In this document: one piece after another, positions 19,653 to 29,471 of the stretch
How the letters are laid out: the number at the start of each line of letters is the position of its first letter
Numbering within the stretch: position 1 is the first letter of the stretch
Source of the DNA: Nocardia sp. BSTN01
GTDB taxonomy: Bacteria; Actinomycetota; Actinomycetes; Mycobacteriales; Mycobacteriaceae
NCBI RefSeq assembly: GCF_015354405.1
Contig: NZ_JADKYP010000001.1
Location: 124,001 to 188,000 of the forward strand
Direction of reading: 5' to 3'
Length of the DNA: 64,000 bases
Translations under genes and position numbers: made by a program
The notes under the pieces: model-generated
Told to the model about the DNA's origin: nothing
The model's database searches: none
What the model saw: the letters and a program-made list of their open reading frames with translations, nothing else

Positions 19653-20594
19653 ATGCGCGGCGATCGCAATCCCACTGCGCGCGCGATACTCGCGCTGGTC
19701 CTGGGGGCGTTGATCGCCTGGGCCGGCGCCCGTGCGCCCCAGGCCGCGGCCTTCCCGGCCGAAGTGCCGTATTTGCCGGGCGCCAACGATTTCGGCTGCC
19801 GGACCACCGCGGACAAGCCCTATCCGGTGATTCTGGCCCACGGCGCAGCCACCGACGCCGGGCGCAGCTTCGCCGTACTCGCACCGCAATTGCACCGGCT
19901 CGGCTTCTGTGTTTTCGCTGCCGATGTGGGGCGACTGCCATTGTCGAATCTGGGCGCCAACGGTGTGCCCGATCCGAAATGGGCGGGATTGGGTCCGGCG
20001 GCCGCGGCGGTGGAGGGCAACGGAATCTACGGCGTGGCCGATATCGCCACGCAGGCAATGGAATTGGGTGCCTTCGTCGCACGGGTCCTGGATGCGACCG
20101 GAGCGGCGAAGGTCGTCATGGTCGGCCACTCCACCGGCGGCACGGATATTCGTGAATTCGTGCGCCACCGCCCCGAGCAGGTGGCGAGCGTGGTCACCGT
20201 CGGCACGCCCTATCGCGGATCGACCTTCGCCGGCCTGCCGGCGATGTTCCCGTTCTACGGCGCGCTGGGCATGAACGGGCCGGCGGTTGCGGCGCAGGTC
20301 TTCGGACCCGCCGGAGCCGAACAGGCGCCGGGAACGCCGACCCTGAACCGGTTGAACGCCGACGGTGAGACCCATCCGGGAATCCGCTACACCGCCATCG
20401 CCAGCCGCGACGATACGGTCATCACCCCGCCGGAGACGGCCCTGTTGAGCGATCCGCGGGGCGGCAACCGAAACATCTGGCTGCAGGACGGATGCCCCAC
20501 CCTCGTCGTCGCCCACGACGCGATGCTGTCGGATCCGCGCGCGCTCGCCGAAATCGCCGCCGCCGTCGCGGGCACGCCGCCCCCGCCCTGCTGA
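19653..20594 (+). CDS. Secreted class 2-type lipase/esterase
   Basis: A 313-residue exported alpha/beta-hydrolase. A signal peptide (hydrophobic ALVLGALIAWAGARAPQAAA) is followed by the lipase core: oxyanion segment PVILAHGAATD, nucleophile elbow GHSTGGTD (about residue 160), probable acid in ASRDDTVITP and probable His in VVAHDAML. The C-terminus ends PPPPC, so one Cys could pair with the conserved NDFGCR or DGCP Cys. It begins three bases after the mycolyltransferase stop, so the two are probably translated from one message. A tandem paralogue follows. The substrate is likely an extracellular acylglycerol or ester. Confidence 0.87.
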   Translation: MRGDRNPTARAILALVLGALIAWAGARAPQAAAFPAEVPYLPGANDFGCRTTADKPYPVILAHGAATDAGRSFAVLAPQLHRLGFCVFAADVGRLPLSNLGANGVPDPKWAGLGPAAAAVEGNGIYGVADIATQAMELGAFVARVLDATGAAKVVMVGHSTGGTDIREFVRHRPEQVASVVTVGTPYRGSTFAGLPAMFPFYGALGMNGPAVAAQVFGPAGAEQAPGTPTLNRLNADGETHPGIRYTAIASRDDTVITPPETALLSDPRGGNRNIWLQDGCPTLVVAHDAMLSDPRALAEIAAAVAGTPPPPC

Positions 20595-20669
20595 GGGCGC
20601 TGATTCGTCACCGGGCGCCCAGGTGTGTCTGGACGGCGGCGAGCAATCGTTCCGCTACCCTGGGCTGCC

Positions 20670-21602
20670 ATGAGTGCGGTGCGGTTCGCCACGATCTCCG
20701 TGCTCCTGTGCGCGCTGATCGCCGTCGCGGCCGGCCGCGCGCCGCGAGCGCACGCCTTCGCGATGGACGTTCCGCCGCTGGCCGGCGCGAACGATTTCTC
20801 CTGTCGTCCGACCCGTGACAAGCCCTATCCGGTGATCCTGGCGCACGGTGCGGCGACCGATGCCCAGCGCAGCTTCGGCGCGCTGGCCCCCGCGTTGCGC
20901 AGCCAGGGCTACTGCGTCTTCGCCGCCGATGTGGGACGGGTACCGCTGCCGACGCTCGGACTGAACGGTGTCTCCGATGCCGGCTGGCCGGGATTGGGCC
21001 CGATCGCCGCGGCCGTACAGGGCAACGTCGTCTACGGCGTGGCCGATATCGGCTCGCAAGCGGTGCAACTGGCCGCGTTCGTCGCCATGGTGCGCGGGGT
21101 GACCGGGGCGCCGAAGGTCGAGATGGTGGGGCATTCGACCGGCGGCACAGAGATTCGGGAGTATGTGCGCCGCCATCCGGGCGTAGTGGACAGCGTGGTC
21201 ACAGTCGGCACGCCCTACCGGGGTTCGACCTTCGAAGGCCTGCCGAAGATGTTCCCGTTCTACGGGGCCATCGGGATGGACGGCGAGCAGACCGCGGCCC
21301 AGGTCTTCGGTCCCGCGGGCGCCGAGCAGGTTCCGGGCACGCCGACATTGACCCGGCTCAACGCCGACGGCGAAACCGAGCCGGGGATCCGCTACACCGC
21401 GATCGCGAGCCGCACCGACGAGGTGATCACCCCGGCGGAGACCGCATTGCTGGCCGATCCGCAAGGCGACAACCGCAATATCTGGATCCAGGACGGGTGC
21501 CCGGCGCTGGCGGTCAGCCACAACGAACTGCTGTCGAATCCGCGCGCGATCGCCGAGATCACGGCCGCGGTCGCCGGCGCGCCGCCGCCCCCGCCCTGCT
21601 GA
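20670..21602 (+). CDS. Secreted class 2-type lipase/esterase, tandem paralogue
   Basis: A 310-residue exported lipase, clearly a duplicate of the preceding gene: shared blocks include KPYPVILAHGAATDA, CVFAADVGR, GHSTGGT, VTVGTPYRGSTF and AGAEQ(A/V)PGTPTL. Signal peptide: SVLLCALIAVAAGRAPRAHA. Catalytic Ser in GHSTGG, acid in ASRTDEVITP, His in VSHNELL. The start is the ATG 20670; TACCCT at 20656-20661 lies eight bases before it and no Shine-Dalgarno sequence is present, so it may have its own promoter and a leaderless message. The frame is open 15 codons further upstream without a signal peptide at its start. Confidence 0.87.
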   Translation: MSAVRFATISVLLCALIAVAAGRAPRAHAFAMDVPPLAGANDFSCRPTRDKPYPVILAHGAATDAQRSFGALAPALRSQGYCVFAADVGRVPLPTLGLNGVSDAGWPGLGPIAAAVQGNVVYGVADIGSQAVQLAAFVAMVRGVTGAPKVEMVGHSTGGTEIREYVRRHPGVVDSVVTVGTPYRGSTFEGLPKMFPFYGAIGMDGEQTAAQVFGPAGAEQVPGTPTLTRLNADGETEPGIRYTAIASRTDEVITPAETALLADPQGDNRNIWIQDGCPALAVSHNELLSNPRAIAEITAAVAGAPPPPPC

Positions 21603-21616
21603 GCCGGGCCGATCGG

Positions 21617-22093
21617 CTACTTCGGCGTCACCCAGGTGGTGATGTCGGCGTGCACGACCTCGACGCCGTGTTTGTCGTAGATCGACACCGGGACGACCAC
21701 TTCCGTCCCTTCGGTGAGGGTCGCGAAATCCGGGATCCGGTCGAGTTTCGCGACCGCGCGCAGCCCCGATTCGGCCTTGGCCAGGTACTGCACGTTCATC
21801 GCCTTGGGGATCCAGCGGTGGGTGGTCGGCACCGTCGCCTCGCTCAGCATCCCCATCGCGACTTCGGCCAGGTTGCAGGCCGCGATCGCGTGGAAGGTGC
21901 CCAGATGGTTGTGGATCCCGAACCATTTCGGCGCGGTGACCTCACACAATCCCGGCTCCAGCCGCACGACGTTCGGGACGACGGTGCCGAAGTAGGGGAC
22001 GCGGGCGATCATGCCGACCGAGAACAGGGCATGTCCGAGCCGGTTGTCGGGCAGCTTCTTCCAGCCGCGATACGTGGCGGTCTCTGTGGTCAT
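21617..22093 (-). CDS. DUF4442 hotdog-fold protein (thioesterase-like)
   Basis: A 158-residue protein of the DUF4442/PaaI-like hotdog family. The segment NHLGTFHAIAACNLAEVAMG carries the Asn-His and long helix typical of this fold. A thioesterase acting on an acyl-CoA is the usual guess, but activity is not shown for most members. The start is the ATG 22093, seven bases downstream of a possible -10 (TAAGAT on the minus strand), so the mRNA is probably leaderless. An inverted repeat overlaps that promoter. It is convergent with the second lipase gene. Confidence 0.75.
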   Translation of the reverse strand: MTTETATYRGWKKLPDNRLGHALFSVGMIARVPYFGTVVPNVVRLEPGLCEVTAPKWFGIHNHLGTFHAIAACNLAEVAMGMLSEATVPTTHRWIPKAMNVQYLAKAESGLRAVAKLDRIPDFATLTEGTEVVVPVSIYDKHGVEVVHADITTWVTPK

Positions 22094-22102
22094 GGCCAGC
22101 AT

Positions 22103-22118
22103 CTTACTCTGGAGTAAG
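22103..22118. promoter_or_regulatory. Inverted repeat CTTACT-CTGG-AGTAAG, candidate TetR-type operator
   Basis: A 16-bp inverted repeat with perfect 6-base arms begins ten bases upstream of the DUF4442 gene and overlaps its likely -10 (TAAGAT, minus strand 22106-22101). TTACTC...GAGTAA palindromes are typical of TetR-family acyl-CoA-responsive repressors in actinobacteria. The repressor is not next to it. Confidence 0.5.
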
Positions 22119-22194
22119 TTCGACGCGCCGCGGTCCGGTCGGGTACCGTCCGACCAGGACCGCGGCATGTCCGCCGGAGTGGACGACCCCCGAT

Positions 22195-22224
22195 TTGGAG
22201 TGGGTGGGGGGCCTCGGGCATACT
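22195..22224 (+). promoter_or_regulatory. Candidate promoter of the S10 ribosomal operon
   Basis: TTGGAG (22195-22200) and CATACT (22219-22224), 18 bases apart, are followed by GTTCGGGTTGCC. This sequence context is like that of ribosomal protein promoters of mycobacteria. Transcription would start near 22231, giving a leader of about 330 bases before rpsJ. Confidence 0.5.
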
Positions 22225-22558
22225 GTTCGGGTTGCCTGCAGCGGTGGTGTGTGTCCATCGCCGGTAGGTGAGCAGGACCCACTGAGTATCGGCGTCGAGT
22301 CCGGCGCGGGTACGTCCGGGACGAAGTTCGAGACCCAGCAGGTGAAGTATGCCCGGGGTCGAAGAATGAGCGGAGAGGCGACACGCCCGACCGCGTGGAC
22401 CGGAAGAACCATGACAGATGAACAGCGGCGATGGATCGGGTGCGCCCCGGTCGTGATGGTGGCTGATGCGTCTTCGTGTGTTCGGGCTGTGCAAATGAGG
22501 GTGGTTCGGGAGCGAAAGCTCCTGGGTCACAACGTAAGCGGAGAAAAGGACACTCAGC
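22225..22558 (+). other. Long untranslated leader of the S10 operon
   Basis: These 334 bases between the candidate promoter and rpsJ hold no convincing gene: the open frame here has no ribosome binding site and no protein-like composition. Several short GC-rich inverted repeats could fold, but I cannot name a known leader RNA. AAAGGA, about 11 bases before the rpsJ GTG, is the ribosome binding site. Confidence 0.4.
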
Positions 22559-22864
22559 GTGGCGGGACAGAAGATCCGCATCAGGCTCAAGGCCTACGAC
22601 CATGAGGCGATCGATGCGTCTGCACGCAAGATCGTCGAGACGGTGACCCGCACCGGTGCCCGCGTCGTCGGGCCGGTGCCGTTGCCGACCGAGAAGAACG
22701 TGTATTGCGTCATCCGCTCGCCGCACAAGTACAAGGACTCGCGCGAGCACTTCGAGATGCGCACGCACAAGCGGCTGATCGACATCCTCGACCCGACGCC
22801 GAAGACGGTCGACGCGCTCATGCGCATCGATCTGCCGGCCAGCGTCGACGTCAACATTCAGTGA
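22559..22864 (+). CDS. rpsJ: 30S ribosomal protein S10
   Basis: A 101-residue protein with the full S10 family sequence ([13 protein letters not shown] near the start, then [20 protein letters not shown] and [11 protein letters not shown]). It starts at GTG. It is a component of the 30S head and also binds NusB in antitermination. First gene of an eleven-gene operon running to rpsQ. Confidence 0.98.
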   Translation: MAGQKIRIRLKAYDHEAIDASARKIVETVTRTGARVVGPVPLPTEKNVYCVIRSPHKYKDSREHFEMRTHKRLIDILDPTPKTVDALMRIDLPASVDVNIQ

Positions 22865-22878
22865 CGGGGATTGCAGAT

Positions 22879-23544
22879 ATGACTGACAACAAGAACAGGC
22901 CGGCGGCCGGCATCCTGGGCACCAAGCTCGGTATGACCCAGGTGTTCGACGAGAAGAACCGCGTCGTTCCGGTGACCGTCGTCAAGGCCGGACCGAACGT
23001 CGTGACCCAGATCCGCACCGAGGAGCGCGACGGCTACTCCGCCGTTCAGATCGCTTTCGGCGCGATCGACCCGCGCAAGGTGATCAAGCCCGTCGCCGGG
23101 CAGTTCGCCAAGGCCGGTGTCACCCCGCGTCGCCACGTCGCCGAGATCCGCGTCGCCGACGCCGCCTCGTTCGAGGTGGGCCAGGAACTGTCGGCCGATG
23201 TCTTCGAAGAGGGCACCTACGTCGACGTGACCGGCACCAGCAAGGGCAAGGGCTACGCCGGTGTCATGAAGCGTCACGGCTTCAAGGGTCAGGGCGCCGC
23301 CCACGGTGCGCAGGCCGTGCACCGCCGGCCGGGCTCCATCGGTGGTTGCTCCACCCCGGGCCGCGTGTTCAAGGGCATGCGGATGGCCGGCCGGATGGGT
23401 AACGACCGCGTGACCACGCAGAACCTCTCGGTCCACAAGGTGGACGCCGAGAACGGCCTGCTGCTGATCAAGGGCGCGATCCCGGGCCGCAAGGGTGGCA
23501 TCGTGATCGTCAAGAGTGCTGCGAAGGGTGGTGCCCGGGCATGA
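22879..23544 (+). CDS. rplC: 50S ribosomal protein L3
   Basis: A 221-residue L3 protein ([48 protein letters not shown]). It binds 23S rRNA near the peptidyl-transferase centre and initiates 50S assembly. The ATG at 22879 is chosen because L3 proteins begin at this point; the frame is open upstream into rpsJ. The stop overlaps the rplD start as ATGA. Confidence 0.98.
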   Translation: MTDNKNRPAAGILGTKLGMTQVFDEKNRVVPVTVVKAGPNVVTQIRTEERDGYSAVQIAFGAIDPRKVIKPVAGQFAKAGVTPRRHVAEIRVADAASFEVGQELSADVFEEGTYVDVTGTSKGKGYAGVMKRHGFKGQGAAHGAQAVHRRPGSIGGCSTPGRVFKGMRMAGRMGNDRVTTQNLSVHKVDAENGLLLIKGAIPGRKGGIVIVKSAAKGGARA

Positions 23545-24212
23545 GCACCGACACTAAGACCAACCTGACGCTTCCGGTGAAAGAGCCGGGCGGCAAGACC
23601 AACGGCACCGTCGAGCTCCCCGCGGAGATCTTCGACGCGACCGCCAACATCGCGCTGATGCACCAGGTCGTCGTGGCCCAGCAGGCCGCGGCTCGCCAGG
23701 GCACGCACGCCACCAAGACCCGCGGCGACGTCCGCGGCGGTGGTAAGAAGCCGTACCGCCAGAAGGGCACCGGCCGCGCCCGCCAGGGTTCGACCCGTGC
23801 GCCGCAGTTCACCGGCGGTGGCACCGTGCACGGCCCGCAGCCGCGCGACTACTCGCAGCGTCTGCCCAAGAAGATGAAGGCCGCCGCCCTGCGTGGCGCC
23901 CTGTCGGACCGGGCCCGCAACGAGCGCATCCACGTGATCAGCGAACTGGTCGCCGGCCAGACGCCGTCCACCAAGGCCGCCAAGAACTTCCTGGCCGAGC
24001 TGTCGGACCGCAAGAAGGTTCTGGTCGTGGTGGGCCGCGAAGATGTCACCGCGTGGAAGAGCGTGGCGAACCTGCAGGGTGTGCACCCGATCGCGCCGGA
24101 CCAGCTGAACACCTACGACGTGCTGCTCAGCGACGACGTCGTGTTCAGCGTCGAGGCGCTCAACGCGTTCGTGCACGGCCCGGCCGAGTCTGCACAGGAG
24201 GAAAGCAAGTGA
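23541..24212 (+). CDS. rplD: 50S ribosomal protein L4
   Basis: A 223-residue L4 protein with the extended loop ([23 protein letters not shown]) that lines the exit tunnel. It overlaps rplC by four bases and rplW by four bases, so translation is coupled. In some bacteria L4 also represses this operon; nothing in the sequence shows whether that happens here. Confidence 0.98.
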   Translation: MSTDTKTNLTLPVKEPGGKTNGTVELPAEIFDATANIALMHQVVVAQQAAARQGTHATKTRGDVRGGGKKPYRQKGTGRARQGSTRAPQFTGGGTVHGPQPRDYSQRLPKKMKAAALRGALSDRARNERIHVISELVAGQTPSTKAAKNFLAELSDRKKVLVVVGREDVTAWKSVANLQGVHPIAPDQLNTYDVLLSDDVVFSVEALNAFVHGPAESAQEESK

Positions 24213-24514
24213 CCACCATCGCCGACCCCCGCGACATTCTGCTCGCGCCGGTGATCTCCGAGAAGTCCTACGGGCTGATCGAAGAGGGCACCTACACCTT
24301 CCTGGTGCACCCGGACTCGAACAAGACGCAGATCAAGATCGCCGTCGAGAAGGTTTTCGGCGTCACGGTCACCAGCGTCAACACTGCCAACCGTCAGGGC
24401 AAGCGCAAGCGGACCCGCTTCGGTTACGGCCAGCGCAAGAGCACCAAGCGCGCGCTCGTGACCATCTCGGCCGACAGCAAGCCCATCGAGATCTTCGGAG
24501 GCCCGGTCGCCTAG
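24209..24514 (+). CDS. rplW: 50S ribosomal protein L23
   Basis: A 101-residue L23 protein ([41 protein letters not shown]). It forms part of the exit-tunnel rim that binds trigger factor and SRP. The start is the GTG at 24209, with a strong AGGAGGAAAG just upstream; the frame is open earlier inside rplD. Confidence 0.97.
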   Translation: MTTIADPRDILLAPVISEKSYGLIEEGTYTFLVHPDSNKTQIKIAVEKVFGVTVTSVNTANRQGKRKRTRFGYGQRKSTKRALVTISADSKPIEIFGGPVA

Positions 24515-24547
24515 GCGGTCGGATCTTCAGAAAGCAGAGAAGAACTC

Positions 24548-25378
<831 letters not shown>

Positions 25379-25392
25379 GGAGGAGGTTAAAG

Positions 25393-25674
25393 ATGCCACG
25401 CAGCCTCAAGAAGGGCCCGTTCGTCGACGAACACCTCCTCAAGAAGGTGGACGTCCAGAACGAGAAGGGCACCAAGCAGGTCATCAAGACCTGGTCGCGT
25501 CGTTCGACCATCATCCCCGATTTCATCGGCCACACGTTCTCGGTCCACGACGGCCGCAAGCACGTGCCGGTGTTCGTCTCGGAGAACATGGTCGGGCACA
25601 AGCTCGGTGAGTTCGCGCCGACCAGGACGTTCCGGAGCCACGTCAAGGAAGATCGGAAGAGCAAGCGGCGATGA
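25393..25674 (+). CDS. rpsS: 30S ribosomal protein S19
   Basis: A 93-residue S19 protein ([37 protein letters not shown]). A strong AAGGAGGAGG lies eight bases upstream of the ATG. Its end overlaps the rplV start by four bases. Confidence 0.98.
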   Translation: MPRSLKKGPFVDEHLLKKVDVQNEKGTKQVIKTWSRRSTIIPDFIGHTFSVHDGRKHVPVFVSENMVGHKLGEFAPTRTFRSHVKEDRKSKRR

Positions 25675-26078
25675 GCGAACAAGACACCACGCTTCAGAAT
25701 CCGACCGCGCGCGCGACCGCGAAGCACGTTCGCGTCACTCCGATGAAGGCTCGCCGCGTCGTGGACCTGGTCCGCGGCAAGCGGGTCGAGGATGCGCTGA
25801 ACATCCTGCGCTTCGCGCCGCAGGCCGCCAGCGAACCCGTCGCCAAGGTCGTGGCCAGCGCCGCGGCGAACGCCGAGAACAACTTCGGCCTGAACCCCGA
25901 CACCCTGGTCATCTCGACGGCGTATGTCGACGAGGGCGCGACCATGAAGCGTTTCCAGCCGCGTGCCCAGGGCCGCGCGTTCCGGATCCGCAAGCGCACC
26001 AGCCACATCACGATCGAGGTCGAGAGCGTCGCCAGCGCCGCCCCGGCTCGTAGCCGCCGGAAGGGAGGGGCTAAGTAA
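25671..26078 (+). CDS. rplV: 50S ribosomal protein L22
   Basis: A 135-residue L22 protein ([41 protein letters not shown]) whose beta-hairpin lines the exit tunnel. It overlaps rpsS by four bases and its TAA stop directly abuts the rpsC start. Confidence 0.98.
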   Translation: MSEQDTTLQNPTARATAKHVRVTPMKARRVVDLVRGKRVEDALNILRFAPQAASEPVAKVVASAAANAENNFGLNPDTLVISTAYVDEGATMKRFQPRAQGRAFRIRKRTSHITIEVESVASAAPARSRRKGGAK

Positions 26079-26876
<798 letters not shown>

Positions 26877-26879
26877 CCC

Positions 26880-27296
26880 ATGTTGATGCCCCGCAAGGTC
26901 AAGCACCGCAAGCAGCATCACCCCCGTCGTACCGGTATGGCCAAGGGCGGCACCTCGGTGGCGTTCGGTGACTTCGGCATCCAGGCTCTGGAGCCGGCAT
27001 ACGTCACCAACCGGCAGATCGAGTCGGCGCGTATCGCGATGACCCGCCACATCCGTCGTGGCGGCAAGATCTGGATCAACATCTACCCGGATCGCCCGCT
27101 GACCAAGAAGCCGGCCGAAACCCGCATGGGTTCCGGTAAGGGTTCGCCGGAGTGGTGGGTCGCGAACGTCAAGCCCGGTCGCGTGATGTTCGAGATGTCT
27201 TACCCGAACGAGGAGACCGCTCGTGAGGCGCTGCGCCGCGCGATGCACAAGCTCCCGATGAAGTGCAGGATCGTGACCAGGGAGGAGCAGTTCTGA
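26880..27296 (+). CDS. rplP: 50S ribosomal protein L16
   Basis: A 138-residue L16 protein ([40 protein letters not shown]). Its stop shares one base with the rpmC start. It contacts the A-site tRNA elbow in the 50S subunit. Confidence 0.98.
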   Translation: MLMPRKVKHRKQHHPRRTGMAKGGTSVAFGDFGIQALEPAYVTNRQIESARIAMTRHIRRGGKIWINIYPDRPLTKKPAETRMGSGKGSPEWWVANVKPGRVMFEMSYPNEETAREALRRAMHKLPMKCRIVTREEQF

Positions 27297-27535
27297 TGGC
27301 TACCGGAACTCCGGCCGCAGACCTGCGCGAGCTCAACGAGGACGAGCTCGTCGCCCGCCTGCGTGAATCGAAGGAAGAGCTGTTCAACCTGCGCTTCCAG
27401 ATGGCGACCGGCCAGTTGCAGAACAACCGGCGCCTGCGTGTGGTTCGTCACGAGATCGCGCGCATCTACACGGTCATGCGTGAGCGCGAGCTCGGCCTGG
27501 CCTCCGGTCCTGAAGGCAAGGGAGACGCCGCATGA
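27296..27535 (+). CDS. rpmC: 50S ribosomal protein L29
   Basis: A 79-residue L29 protein ([40 protein letters not shown]). The ATG at 27296 is used because it gives the normal L29 N-terminus and has GGAGGAG nearby; the frame is open further upstream. Confidence 0.97.
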   Translation: MATGTPAADLRELNEDELVARLRESKEELFNLRFQMATGQLQNNRRLRVVRHEIARIYTVMRERELGLASGPEGKGDAA

Positions 27536-27828
27536 GCGACGTAAAGGGCCCGGCCAAGACGCCGGCCAAGCAGGAGGAGCGTGGCTCGCGCAAGGTGCGC
27601 ATCGGCTACGTCGTCTCCGACAAGATGAACAAGACCATCGTGGTCGAGCTGGAAGATCGTGTGAAGCACCCGCTTTACGGCAAGATCATCCGCACCACCT
27701 CGAAGGTGAAGGCGCACGACGAGAACGAGATCGCCGGTGTCGGCGACCGCGTGCAGCTGATGGAGACCCGTCCGCTGTCTGCCACCAAGCGGTGGCGGCT
27801 GGTGGAGGTCCTGGAGAAGGCGAAGTAG
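27532..27828 (+). CDS. rpsQ: 30S ribosomal protein S17
   Basis: A 98-residue S17 protein ([40 protein letters not shown]) with a short charged N-terminal extension. It overlaps rpmC by four bases and is the last gene of this operon. The usual continuation with rplN is not in the window. Confidence 0.98.
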   Translation: MSDVKGPAKTPAKQEERGSRKVRIGYVVSDKMNKTIVVELEDRVKHPLYGKIIRTTSKVKAHDENEIAGVGDRVQLMETRPLSATKRWRLVEVLEKAK

Positions 27829-27858
27829 TCTTCCCGGCCCCGGCTGTGTAGTCGAATA

Positions 27859-27895
27859 CGAAGGCCCGCTTCCCTGTTCGGGAAGCGGGCCTTCG
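27859..27895 (+). terminator. Hairpin terminator of the S10 operon
   Basis: A perfect 16-bp stem (27859-27874 with 27880-27895, five-base loop) lies 30 bases after the rpsQ stop. No T-run follows, as is common for actinobacterial terminators. It cleanly ends the ribosomal operon before vapBC. Confidence 0.85.
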
Positions 27896-27945
27896 TGCAT
27901 CCGGAGCCGACGAGTGGGTGGTATCTACCCTGGTATCATCGGAGC

Positions 27946-28170
27946 ATGGCATGGACGATGCGGTTTCCCGAGGATGAGGGAGCGGAGCTCGACGCGCAGG
28001 CCCGGGAGGAGGGGCGCGCCAAGAGCGAGATCGTCCGTGATGCTGTGCGTATGTATCTTCTGGCCCATCGGCGCTGGGACGTTGCGTTCGTCGAAGAGGA
28101 AGACACGGTGGATTTGGGGGGCCCGATCCGCAAGGAGGACATCCGGGGCGCGATGAATCGGTCCGCATGA
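27946..28170 (+). CDS. vapB: VapB-like ribbon-helix-helix antitoxin
   Basis: A 74-residue protein with an Arc-type ribbon-helix-helix: a beta strand (MAWTMRFPEDEG) followed by EEGRAKSEIVRDAVRMYLL. The acidic C-terminal part would wrap around the toxin. It overlaps the PIN-domain toxin gene by four bases. The chosen ATG has GGAG directly upstream. A direct repeat GGTATC (27920-27925 and 27932-27937) overlaps a possible -10 (TATCAT, 27934-27939) and may be the autoregulatory site. Confidence 0.8.
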   Translation: MAWTMRFPEDEGAELDAQAREEGRAKSEIVRDAVRMYLLAHRRWDVAFVEEEDTVDLGGPIRKEDIRGAMNRSA

Positions 28171-28607
28171 TCGTCGTCGCCGACACCTCGGGTCTCCTCG
28201 CGTTGTTCAATCGCTCGGATCCGGAACACTTCGCGGTGCGGCGTGCCGCCGATTCCGCGAGCACATTGGTGACCAGCCAGTTGGCGCTCACGGAAGTTCA
28301 CCACGTGGCCAGTGTTCGCGGTGATAGGAAGATCGCCGACCGTATCGTCGCGTTGCTTGCCGATCGGATCGAGGCGGGACGACTCGTGCTGGGCGACGTG
28401 GGCGCTGATCGCCTGCGAACAGCCCTGCGGGTGCGGGCCGCATACGAGGGCCTGAATCTCGATCTCGTCGACGCGGTCAGTGTCGTGCTGGCTGCCGATT
28501 TCGACACCGACGCCATCCTGACGTTGGATCGCAGGGACTTTCGGGTGCTGCGTCCACTGAATCGCTTCCGCGCATTCCGATTGTTCCCCGATGATCTCGA
28601 CCAGTGA
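28167..28607 (+). CDS. vapC: VapC-like PIN-domain ribonuclease toxin
   Basis: A 146-residue PIN-domain protein, usual length for VapC. The acidic catalytic residues are visible: Asp in VADTSGLLAL near residue 6, Glu in ALTEVHH near 43, Asp in LVDAVSVVLA near 101 and Asp in LTLDRRDFRVL near 119. VapC toxins cleave tRNA or rRNA when the antitoxin is lost. It is encoded with and downstream of the antitoxin. Confidence 0.88.
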   Translation: MIVVADTSGLLALFNRSDPEHFAVRRAADSASTLVTSQLALTEVHHVASVRGDRKIADRIVALLADRIEAGRLVLGDVGADRLRTALRVRAAYEGLNLDLVDAVSVVLAADFDTDAILTLDRRDFRVLRPLNRFRAFRLFPDDLDQ

Positions 28608-28622
28608 TCGCGGGAGGTCGCT

Positions 28623-29291
28623 GTGAGCTGGAGGACTTGGCCCGACTCCCTTCGCGCCGATGTCCGCACCCTGTGGGAGTACAACCTCCTGGGTCATGAG
28701 GTGCGGGCGGTGGATGTGGGGATCGGGCTGGGGAGCCACGACATCGGGGTGGCGGCGTACGCGGTCGAGCTGTTTCGGCGGGGGATGTTTTCGACGATCG
28801 TGTTCAGCGGCGCCAATGCGCCCACGACGGTTGCCGAGTTTCCGGACGGGGAAGCGGTTCACTATCGGGAACACGCTGTCGCGCTGGGGGTTCCGGACGA
28901 CGCTGTGCTGGTCGAACCTCGGGCCACGAATACCGCTGAGAACATCGACTTTTCGCGGGCGTTGCTGTGTGACACCGGTCGCGACGTGCGGTCGGTTCTG
29001 CTGATCTGCCGGCCGTATCAACAGCGGCGCAGTTATGCGACCTGCCGGAAGCGGTGGCCGGAGGTCGAGGTGGTGTGCGGTTCGCTACCGGAATCGCTCG
29101 ACGATTACGTGGCGCGGATCGGCGATGTGGAGCGGGTCGTCACGATGCTGGTGGGGGATACGCAACGCGTGTGGCGATACGCGGCCGAGGGCTGGGCGAT
29201 CGAGCAGGAGGTTCCGGAGGGGGTGTGCGCCGCATACGACCGGCTGGTGGCAGCCGGGTTCACCGGGCGCCTGCTGCCGCCGCGCGAGTAG
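28623..29291 (+). CDS. YdcF-like protein (DUF218)
   Basis: A 222-residue protein of the DUF218/YdcF family: a nucleotide-binding-like start (AVDVGIGLGSHD), TIVFSGANAP, and the EPRATNTAENIDFSR block conserved in the family. No signal peptide or membrane helix is seen, so it is probably cytoplasmic, like E. coli YdcF, which binds S-adenosylmethionine. The GTG start follows GGGAGG. The function is not known. It lies 15 bases after vapC but is not obviously related to it. Confidence 0.75.
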   Translation: MSWRTWPDSLRADVRTLWEYNLLGHEVRAVDVGIGLGSHDIGVAAYAVELFRRGMFSTIVFSGANAPTTVAEFPDGEAVHYREHAVALGVPDDAVLVEPRATNTAENIDFSRALLCDTGRDVRSVLLICRPYQQRRSYATCRKRWPEVEVVCGSLPESLDDYVARIGDVERVVTMLVGDTQRVWRYAAEGWAIEQEVPEGVCAAYDRLVAAGFTGRLLPPRE

Positions 29292-29471
29292 CGGCGATAC
29301 CTATATCGAGTACGTCGAACCGAGCGAGGAGCGGTGGCGCCGAGTGCGGGGCCTTCCACCTCCGGTGAATGACCGCTCCGCATCGCGTACCGCGAATCGG
29401 TAGATTCGGGTCGTAGGGAGGAGCTGAATCGTGGGTGGGGCACCGGCCGTCGACGAGCCCGGGGTGCGGTG

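Noticed and set aside
22195-22605. Open frame in the S10 leader that could encode a 136-residue protein
   Set aside because: It runs out of frame into rpsJ, has no ribosome binding site and no protein-like pattern; it fits an untranslated leader.
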